Assembly: GCF_019414865.1 (NCBI RefSeq)
Contig: NZ_DXLG01000045.1
Location: forward strand, 1-12,174
Reading direction: 5' to 3'
Length of the DNA stretch: 12,174 nt
Source: Veillonella sp.
Lineage (GTDB): Bacteria > Bacillota > Negativicutes > Veillonellales > Veillonellaceae
The notes beneath the pieces were generated by a model. It did not search any database. It was not told the DNA's origin and was given only the letters and a program-made list of their open reading frames with translations. Made by a program: the position numbers and the translations under genes. This document shows positions 1-4,871 of the stretch, one piece after another (the first letter of the stretch is position 1; every line of letters starts with the position of its first letter).

Positions 1-138
1 ATACTACATAAGATACGCCCAGCGTTCATAATCTCTTCTAACTCAACTAATACATTTCTGAATAACTTTACCTATATAACTATTCATTAATTATTACGAT
101 TAGCACATAACTAATAGTATGGATTCCATTTGTAAAAG
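1..138. other. AT-rich left edge, no supported gene
   Basis: This stretch follows the stop codon of the last accessory gene on the minus strand. It is AT-rich. I see no convincing terminator. An imperfect dyad ATGGA-T-TCCAT lies at 119-129. A minus-strand reading frame opens near the left edge, with an ATG around position 30 that runs off the window, but its ribosome binding site is poor and too few codons are visible to call it. Confidence 0.4.
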
Positions 139-555
139 TTAGTAATAATATACAATCATAAATTCATTCATGTTAATAGGTTTTACAGATAATTTTAATA
201 CTTCTCCACTAGTTTCTTTTTTAAATGTATTAGCCTCTATTTGCTGCCATCCATTTAAAGCTAAAGATTTTTCTATTGTATCCATATTACTATTACTTAC
301 TGCATCAACAATAAAATAAGGTCTAACACTACCAATTTCATATTTAAAAGGATAGATGGCATTGATAGTAAAATGCTCACGATGATCAAAACTTTTATAT
401 TCATTCCAAATAAGAGCTTGTCTACCAGAATAAATGGATTCCAATGTATTATCTATTTTCTCTAATACAAGAGCACCACTAAATGAGCCTATGATTATTC
501 CTACTACAAATATAATTATTTTTAATTTATTAATAACAACCCTATCGAAAACCAT
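139..555 (-). CDS. Hypothetical single-pass membrane protein (138 aa)
   Basis: I do not recognise this protein. Residues of about 10-30 form one strongly hydrophobic segment rich in Ile, Val and Gly, preceded by basic residues, so it is probably an N-in signal anchor with a C-terminal domain of about 105 residues outside the membrane. That domain has an alternating hydrophobic pattern suggesting strands, and contains N-G-W-Q-Q-I followed by a Lys-rich stretch and a Tyr-rich end. The ATG at 555 is preferred over a TTG at 564, because GGTGG lies about 10 nt before the ATG and almost touches the TTG. It starts 5 nt after the stop of the upstream small gene, so the two are very likely co-transcribed. 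Base composition is much more AT-rich than the tetrapyrrole genes. The C-terminal half resembles that of the 142-aa protein at 1292-1720 (inference by eye). Confidence 0.7.
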   Translation of the reverse strand: MVFDRVVINKLKIIIFVVGIIIGSFSGALVLEKIDNTLESIYSGRQALIWNEYKSFDHREHFTINAIYPFKYEIGSVRPYFIVDAVSNSNMDTIEKSLALNGWQQIEANTFKKETSGEVLKLSVKPINMNEFMIVYYY

Positions 556-560
556 CTTTA

Positions 561-947
561 TCAATCCACCATTTTATATTTAATTCGTATAAAGTCTTCT
601 TTCAACTGGACTCTAATACTATTGGTATTAAGACCTTCACTAATTTTGTCCTTATTATCATTTATATCAGCTAAGAATCTACTCTGATTATACTTTGCCT
701 TAAAGTCAGTATAGTCAGAATTCTTCACCATAAACTTATCACCAATGCGAGTCCAGTTTATCTCATCAATCAAATCCTCTTTGTAGAAAGAATATCCATA
801 TCTGATTAATGCAGAAGAGTTGTCATTATAATGATAATATCGAGTAGTGATACCAACAATTATAATTAGTATAAAGGCTACTACAATACCACCAAACATA
901 TATTTAAATAAATTTGCCCCAAGTTCTTTCAATAAACTTATTCGCAT
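561..947 (-). CDS. Hypothetical single-pass membrane protein (128 aa)
   Basis: Unrecognised. There is a hydrophobic segment at roughly residues 14-36 (F-G-G-I-V-V-A-F-I-L and onward), followed by a charged soluble region of about 90 residues with many Asp, Lys and Asn. A Trp-x-x-Ile element (N-W-T-R-I) is reminiscent of the G-W-x-x-I in the neighbouring small membrane proteins, but the rest does not align convincingly. The start is ATG at 947, with only a weak AAAG/AAGGAT-type binding site; it begins 17 nt after the stop of the 38-aa peptide gene. The stop is 5 nt before the next gene. Tight spacing implies a three-gene transcript (38 aa, 128 aa, 138 aa). It is AT-rich, with codon use unlike the hem genes, suggesting transfer or rapid evolution. 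Confidence 0.65.
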   Translation of the reverse strand: MRISLLKELGANLFKYMFGGIVVAFILIIIVGITTRYYHYNDNSSALIRYGYSFYKEDLIDEINWTRIGDKFMVKNSDYTDFKAKYNQSRFLADINDNKDKISEGLNTNSIRVQLKEDFIRIKYKMVD

Positions 948-964
948 ATATCTTTATTACATCC

Positions 965-1081
965 TTACCCTTCTATAATATAATCTTCCATTATACCTAT
1001 CAAAATCTCTATTAATATACCAATCTCTATTATCCCCATGAGTATATACCAAACAACAGAATAAATTGTTTTAAATTTCAT
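965..1081 (-). CDS. Small hydrophobic peptide, 38 aa
   Basis: A short ATG-to-TAA frame of 39 codons. The product begins M-K-F-K-T-I-Y and then has a hydrophobic core of about 25 residues rich in Ile, Leu and Gly with Glu at intervals, ending E-D-Y-I-I-E-G. The composition fits one membrane-spanning or amphipathic helix. The start is supported by AAAGGA 9 nt upstream and GAGGG directly next to the ATG. It lies 17 nt upstream of the 128-aa membrane protein gene, which is consistent with an operon. A perfect 18-bp palindrome at 1109-1126 sits 27 nt before the start and could regulate it. Function is unknown: candidates are a small membrane partner of the neighbouring proteins, a type I toxin-like peptide, or a leader peptide. 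A chance frame in AT-rich DNA cannot be excluded. Confidence 0.5.
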   Translation of the reverse strand: MKFKTIYSVVWYILMGIIEIGILIEILIGIMEDYIIEG

Positions 1082-1108
1082 CCCTCAAAGTCCTTTATAT
1101 TGCCTATA

Positions 1109-1126
1109 TACTAGATTTATCTAGTA
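1109..1126. repeat. Perfect 18-bp palindrome, operator-like
   Basis: TACTAGAT-TT-ATCTAGTA: 8-bp arms around two bases. It lies 27 nt upstream of the 38-aa peptide start, the position expected for a repressor site or a short 5'-UTR hairpin. A second, imperfect dyad (GGTTGCTA/TAGCCACC, one mismatch) sits beside it at about 1128-1149. There is no U-run on either side, so it is not a terminator. Confidence 0.45.
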
Positions 1127-1207
1127 GGGTTGCTAACAAACTAGCCACCAAGCAAAAACAGCGAAAAAATATTTCCTAATATGCTAATTATTAGTATTAT
1201 CTTTTTC

Positions 1208-1267
1208 CTCAACTACTAATCAACCCCTGCTTGCATTTGGAGTTCTACTTATGCATTAGTTGTTGAG
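1208..1267. repeat. Inverted repeat, 13-bp arms with 34-nt loop
   Basis: The arms CTCAACTACTAAT (1208-1220) and ATTAGTTGTTGAG (1255-1267) pair at 12 of 13 positions. There is a smaller TGCAT/ATGCA pairing inside the loop. It sits about 25 nt past the stop of the 142-aa gene on the minus strand, but no U-run follows, so an intrinsic terminator is unlikely. Stem and loop lengths are close to those of the hairpin at 1893-1955, and the loops share ACTTATG on the plus strand. Confidence 0.45.
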
Positions 1268-1291
1268 ATAGTACAATTTTGCCACCCATAA

Positions 1292-1720
1292 TTAATTTCT
1301 TTTTTGTAATATTAAAGTCACTTTATCAGAGCCTCGTTCTTTAAATAGTTCGAGATAAATATTAGTATCATAATCATGTCCAACAATACGATTCTTGTTA
1401 ATCTCATTCCAGCCTATATTTTGTTTTGAAAGTATTCCTTTAACATCATCAATTGTAAGTGAGTCGTACGTAATTTCAAGATTATTATTTTGATAGGCTC
1501 GACCAGATGCATAGTATTCTTCACTTATTTTTTTCACAGATATATCTTCTAGTTTTTGCTCGTATAATTGAAGGCTTTGCATTTGCTCCGGCCTTTTAAT
1601 ATATGCATTTAAAGACATAGCTCCTATTAATAAAAACCAAAACAAAGCAAAACCAATATAAAATTTAACCGTAAAAGGTGTTCGATCTAATATAGATTTT
1701 ACACCGCTCCATACTTTCAT
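1292..1720 (-). CDS. Hypothetical single-pass membrane protein (142 aa)
   Basis: Unrecognised. A hydrophobic segment spans about residues 18-40 (F-Y-I-G-F-A-L-F-W-F-L-L and onward) after a basic N-terminus. A charged, possibly helical linker follows (about 43-70), then a C-terminal domain with I-G-W-N-E-I-N-K-N near residue 105 and a final strand-like L-x-L-F-K-E segment. It is predicted to be membrane-anchored with the C-terminal domain on the outer face (inference). The start is ATG at 1720 with a strong AGGAGA site 4 nt before it. A perfect TATAAT box upstream suggests its own promoter. The C-terminal 65 residues resemble those of the 138-aa protein at 139-555, so they may be divergent paralogues. 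It is very AT-rich and has no recognisable link to the hem operon. Confidence 0.75.
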   Translation of the reverse strand: MKVWSGVKSILDRTPFTVKFYIGFALFWFLLIGAMSLNAYIKRPEQMQSLQLYEQKLEDISVKKISEEYYASGRAYQNNNLEITYDSLTIDDVKGILSKQNIGWNEINKNRIVGHDYDTNIYLELFKERGSDKVTLILQKRN

Positions 1721-1768
1721 AATGTCTCCTATACGATCAGTTAATATTCAATTCACTTCTATATTTCA

Positions 1769-1798
1769 ATTATATATTAAACCAACTTATATCACCAA
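1769..1798 (-). promoter_or_regulatory. Putative sigma-70-type promoter for the 142-aa protein gene
   Basis: On the minus strand TTGGTG (-35, 1798-1793) and TATAAT (-10, 1774-1769, perfect) are separated by 18 bp. The predicted start is near 1762, giving a leader of about 40 nt that contains the AGGAGA ribosome binding site. The match is good, but AT-rich DNA gives chance -10 boxes. Confidence 0.5.
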
Positions 1799-1892
1799 TG
1801 AATATTTTAATATTGTTATCTTTTATTTATTTTTATAGTTAGCCTAAAAAAATGCCAAAGCGGTAGCACATGCATTTACACTATAGTAATAC

Positions 1893-1955
1893 AAAAGCAC
1901 CATCTACCTAGGTCCGACTTATGTGTCGTTTCCCCTTAAGATAGATGGTGCTTTT
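1893..1955. terminator. 14-bp hairpin with 35-nt loop, likely bidirectional terminator or structured RNA
   Basis: AAAAGCACCATCTA (1893-1906) pairs perfectly with TAGATGGTGCTTTT (1942-1955). Each strand ends in CTTTT, so it could terminate in either direction. It lies 65 nt after the stop of the XRE regulator and upstream of the accessory genes, the right place to end the hemL-regulator transcript. The loop is long for a terminator and carries its own small stem, CGAC/GTCG (1915-1918 and 1925-1928), plus a CCTAGG palindrome. A structured element inside a terminator is possible. The U-tracts are short, so efficiency is uncertain. Confidence 0.6.
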
Positions 1956-2019
1956 ATGATTGTTCTAATTAAGTTCTTCAAATAAACAGGTTCCACTCAA
2001 TCTACAATGTAATATAACA

Positions 2020-2481
2020 CTACTTTATATTTCGTCGTGCCGCTAAGCTACCAGCGCTGCTAGCTAGGCCCGCTCGATTGATATGTGGGTTCCCATGTTT
2101 GTACGTTTTTGGCTTGCTACTTTTATCTTCTACCTTTGATTTCTCAAATTTAGTAAATAGATTGTCTAGCTCGCGCAAGAGCGCACGTTTTTGTGAGTCT
2201 TTCAACTCGAATACTTCACCTTTATAGGCAATGTATTTATTTTTGAGTACAGGACTGAGATCATAGATGGGCTCGTGTTGTTCTCCATTTACATCTAGCA
2301 GCTCATCCAAGGTCAATCCATAATAGCGAGACAGGGCACAGAGTGTATCTAAATCTGGTTCGCGATACCCTGTTTCGTAATTTGAAAGCGCCGCATTACT
2401 GATACCTACGGCCTTTGCTACTTCGATTTGGCTTTTGCCCATGCGCACGCGAGCACGCTTTAAGTTCTTATAAAACTGCAT
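2020..2481 (-). CDS. XRE-family helix-turn-helix transcriptional regulator (153 aa)
   Basis: A DNA-binding protein with a Cro/CI-type HTH at about residues 4-62: the hallmarks are S-Q-I-E-V-A-K-A-V-G-I-S-N-A-A-L-S-N-Y-E-T-G, then R-E-P-D-L-D-T-L and L-T-L-D-E-L-L. A short middle region (about 75-112) has the Y-K-G-E-V-F-E-L-K-D segment found in many small stand-alone XRE regulators. The tail (113-153) is Lys/Arg/Ser-rich and probably disordered. No enzymatic or sensor domain is visible. The start is ATG at 2481 with AGGTG about 6-8 nt upstream; GTG (2490) and ATG (2487) in the same frame lie too close to that site. The gene begins about 90 nt after hemL and directly after three tandem dyad-bearing repeats, which are likely its own operators. 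The target genes are unknown; autoregulation, and possibly control of hem or accessory genes, is inference. Confidence 0.88.
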   Translation of the reverse strand: MQFYKNLKRARVRMGKSQIEVAKAVGISNAALSNYETGYREPDLDTLCALSRYYGLTLDELLDVNGEQHEPIYDLSPVLKNKYIAYKGEVFELKDSQKRALLRELDNLFTKFEKSKVEDKSSKPKTYKHGNPHINRAGLASSAGSLAARRNIK

Positions 2482-2524
2482 GTTCATCACCTACATCGAT
2501 ACATAAACAACTACAAACTATATA

Positions 2525-2593
2525 CTTTTATAATAATGTATCACTGATTTTTATAGTAGTGTATCACTAATTTTTATAGTAGTGTATCACTGA
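2525..2593. repeat. Three tandem 23-bp repeats upstream of the XRE regulator, operator-like
   Basis: Copies lie at 2525-2547, 2548-2570 and 2571-2593, directly abutting. On the plus strand each unit is TTTTTATAGT then AGTGTATCACT then an A- or G-containing dinucleotide. Copies 2 and 3 differ at one base; copy 1 differs from copy 3 at three. Each unit contains a small dyad, AGTG-TAT-CACT (degenerate in copy 1), and on the minus strand a TATAAA-like element. The 23-bp period places the dyads on nearly the same helix face. Copy 3 overlaps the 3' end of hemL and encodes its last five residues and stop. The position, upstream of an XRE regulator, suggests cooperative operator sites overlapping its promoter. 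Confidence 0.75.
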
Positions 2594-3878
2594 TTTTTTT
2601 GAAAGCTTCATCAGCTACAGCCAATGTGCGTTCGATTTCACTGCTCTTATGGCAGATAGATACGAAGTTACTTTCATAAGGGCTTGGCGCATAGTAAATA
2701 CCATGGCTCAAGTTATGGTGGAAGAACATTTTAAATTGTTCTTCGTTGCAAGATGCTGCATCATCAAAGTTCTTAACTGGTTTATCAGTGAAGAAGATGG
2801 TGAACATGGAGCCTACCCGTTGTACTACAACAGGCACATTGTATTGAGCTGCCAAGCGTTCAAAGCCTTCACAAAGGGCGATGGTTGCATCTTCTACTTG
2901 TTTAAAAATTGTTGGGTCTCGTTGCAAAATGGAAAGTGTTGCCAAACCAGAGGTTACGGCAATTGGGTTACCGCTCAATGTACCAGCTTGATAAATAGGA
3001 CCAGCTGGTGCAATTTGGTTCATAATCTCACGAGCGCCGCCAAATACAGCAAGTGGCATGCCACCACCAACGATTTTACCAAGGCAAGTAAGATCTGGTT
3101 TAATATTGTAACGTTTTTGAGCACCGCCGCTGCTAGCGCGGAAACCACACATAACTTCGTCAAAGATCAATAATGCACCGTGAGCTTTAGTCACTTCGCG
3201 CAAGGTTTCAAGGAAGCCTGGTTCTGGAGGCACACAGCCCATGTTGCCTGCTACAGGTTCTACGATGATAGCCGCAATAGTATCGCCGATTTCGTCGAAT
3301 AATTTGCGAACTGCATCAGAGTCATTGTACGGCAATGTTATGGTATTTTCTGCTACACCTTGAGGTACACCAGGGCTATCTGGCACGCCAAAGGTAGCGA
3401 GGCCAGAGCCAGCTTTTACCAAAAGCGCATCACTATGACCATGGTAACAGCCCACGAATTTTACGATGCGGTCGCGACCAGTATAACCACGAGCTACACG
3501 CAAGGCACTCATAGTAGCCTCAGTACCAGAGTTAACTAGGCGGATAACCTCCATAGATGGCATGAAGGCTTGTACCTTTTTAGCCAATTCTGTTTCTAGT
3601 AGTGTAGGCGCACCATAACTAGTGCCGCGAGGAATCGCCTCTTGCAGGCTTGCGATAACCTCAGGGTTCGCATGGCCCAAAATCATAGGGCCCCAGCTCA
3701 ACACATAGTCGATGTATTCGTTGTTGTCGATATCATAAATACGGCTGCCGCTAGCACTGCTGATAAACGGAGGGTTAGAACCTACACTGCGGTAGGAACG
3801 AACCGGACTGTTTACGCCACCGGGCATATAACGTTTAGCCTCTTCAAAGGCCTTTTCAGATTTACCGAGTTGGAACAT
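2574..3878 (-). CDS. hemL: Glutamate-1-semialdehyde 2,1-aminomutase
   Basis: A PLP enzyme that converts glutamate-1-semialdehyde, made by HemA, into 5-aminolevulinate. It is cytosolic, class-III aminotransferase fold. Visible hallmarks: P-G-G-V-N-S-P-V-R near residue 19, S-G-T-E-A at 118-122 (PLP phosphate), C-Y-H-G-H-S-D at 144-150, the I-F-D-E-V segment with Asp240, and the Schiff-base lysine K268 in L-G-K-I-V-G-G-G-M-P. The length of 434 aa is normal. The start is ATG at 3878, preceded by AAGGAG, which overlaps the hemB stop codon region (9-nt gap), so it is the last enzyme of the tetrapyrrole operon. The end is odd: the last five residues (S-D-T-L-L) and stop are encoded by one copy of the 23-bp tandem repeat that continues downstream. 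Confidence 0.97.
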   Translation of the reverse strand: MFQLGKSEKAFEEAKRYMPGGVNSPVRSYRSVGSNPPFISSASGSRIYDIDNNEYIDYVLSWGPMILGHANPEVIASLQEAIPRGTSYGAPTLLETELAKKVQAFMPSMEVIRLVNSGTEATMSALRVARGYTGRDRIVKFVGCYHGHSDALLVKAGSGLATFGVPDSPGVPQGVAENTITLPYNDSDAVRKLFDEIGDTIAAIIVEPVAGNMGCVPPEPGFLETLREVTKAHGALLIFDEVMCGFRASSGGAQKRYNIKPDLTCLGKIVGGGMPLAVFGGAREIMNQIAPAGPIYQAGTLSGNPIAVTSGLATLSILQRDPTIFKQVEDATIALCEGFERLAAQYNVPVVVQRVGSMFTIFFTDKPVKNFDDAASCNEEQFKMFFHHNLSHGIYYAPSPYESNFVSICHKSSEIERTLAVADEAFKKISDTLL

Positions 3879-3887
3879 GGTTTCTCC

Positions 3888-4862
3888 TTACTTTTGTAAC
3901 CATTTAGCAATATCTATAGCATGGTACGTAATGATAATTTTAGCACCGGCGCGCTTCATAGAAAGCATTGTTTCCATAACGAGGCGTTCTTCGTCGATAA
4001 GACCAGCCGCTGCAGCGGATTTAACCATCGCATATTCGCCAGATACATTGTATACAGCTACAGGTAATTCATAGCGATCACGTGTTTCACGAACGATATC
4101 CAAATAGGACAAGGCTGGTTTAATCATGATAATATCTGCACCTTCAGCGATATCGAGTTCAATTTCTCTGAAAGCTTCCAATCGATTAGCTGGGTCCATT
4201 TGATAGGACTTGCGGTCCCCAAATTTAGGTGCAGAGTTAACAGCACCACGGAACGGACCATAGTACGCAGATGCGTATTTTGCGGCATAGCTCATGATGG
4301 ATACATTTGTATACCCTGCCGCATCAAGGGCTTCACGGATAGCACCTACACGGCCGTCCATCATATCGGATGGAGCCACCATATGGGCACCTGCTTCTGC
4401 TTGACTTACCGCTACTTTACAAAGCAATGGCAATGTTTCATCATTTAAGATTTCATGATCATCAATCATGCCGCAATGGCCTGTTGTTGTGTATTGGCAC
4501 AAGCAAACATCAGCTACCACCAATAAGTTTGGCACAGCTGCACGGATAGCTTTAATAGCTTGTTGTACAGGTTGGGACATATCCCATGCAGAGGAACCTT
4601 GTTCATCCTTATATGTAGGAATACCGAAGATTTCTACCCCAAGAATACCAAGATCATATACCTCTTGAGCCATTTTTACAGCTTCATCAACGGATAAGTG
4701 GTATTGGCCTGGCAACGTATCGATTTCTTTTTTGATACCTTCACCAGGAACGATAAATAATGGATAAATTAAATCAGTTACGTCGAGTGTCGTTTCCCGT
4801 ACCAAATCACGCATTTCTGGATTGATACGCAAGCGGCGAGGACGGTATGTTAAATCGTACAT
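3888..4862 (-). CDS. hemB: Porphobilinogen synthase (delta-aminolevulinic acid dehydratase)
   Basis: Condenses two 5-aminolevulinate molecules to porphobilinogen; a cytosolic octameric TIM-barrel enzyme in the family. Seen here: 324 aa, the usual length; N-terminal R-P-R-R-L-R arm; the zinc-type cysteine cluster D-V-C-L-C-Q-Y with C120, C122 and C130 (G-H-C-G); Schiff-base lysines K195 (S-Y-A-A-K-Y) and K248 (M-I-K-P-A); and the A-P-S-D-M-M-D-G loop at 163-170. The three cysteines predict a zinc-dependent active site rather than the magnesium-only type. The start is ATG at 4862 with an ideal AGGAGG 5 nt upstream. That AGGAGG contains the TAG stop of the preceding cobA/hemD gene, so translation is probably coupled. 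It is followed 9 nt later by hemL. Confidence 0.97.
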   Translation of the reverse strand: MYDLTYRPRRLRINPEMRDLVRETTLDVTDLIYPLFIVPGEGIKKEIDTLPGQYHLSVDEAVKMAQEVYDLGILGVEIFGIPTYKDEQGSSAWDMSQPVQQAIKAIRAAVPNLLVVADVCLCQYTTTGHCGMIDDHEILNDETLPLLCKVAVSQAEAGAHMVAPSDMMDGRVGAIREALDAAGYTNVSIMSYAAKYASAYYGPFRGAVNSAPKFGDRKSYQMDPANRLEAFREIELDIAEGADIIMIKPALSYLDIVRETRDRYELPVAVYNVSGEYAMVKSAAAAGLIDEERLVMETMLSMKRAGAKIIITYHAIDIAKWLQK

Positions 4863-4871
4863 GTAATCCTC

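Larger units (their letters stand above)
1082..1291. other. Intergenic region with dyads, between accessory genes
   Basis: This is 210 bases between the 142-aa protein and the 38-aa peptide. It contains the 18-bp palindrome (1109-1126), an imperfect dyad (about 1128-1149), a long inverted repeat (1208-1267), and a 23-codon hydrophobic minus-strand frame starting at a TTG (1141-1212) that I do not call as a gene. A promoter for the downstream small-gene cluster probably lies here, but I cannot place it with confidence. Confidence 0.5.

Noticed and set aside
1..70. Possible partial minus-strand gene running off the left edge
   Set aside because: The frame opens shortly after a stop, lacks a good start and ribosome site, and only about ten codons follow the candidate ATG inside the window.
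1881..1960. tRNA or known riboswitch at the long-loop hairpin
   Set aside because: No cloverleaf, no CCA-type acceptor layout, and I recognise no conserved core of a named riboswitch class.
2010..2026. Inverted partial copy of the 23-bp repeat at the 3' end of the XRE gene (shared AGTAGTGT plus TATA)
   Set aside because: Only about 8 contiguous matching bases in AT-rich DNA, and partly inside the coding end; not enough to propose flanking inverted repeats.
2525..2593. CRISPR-like array
   Set aside because: The 23-bp units abut with no unique spacers, and no cas genes are present.
2649..3173. Long plus-strand open frame opposite hemL
   Set aside because: It lies entirely inside the clear hemL gene, with Cys/Trp-rich, low-complexity translation and no family features; an antisense shadow.
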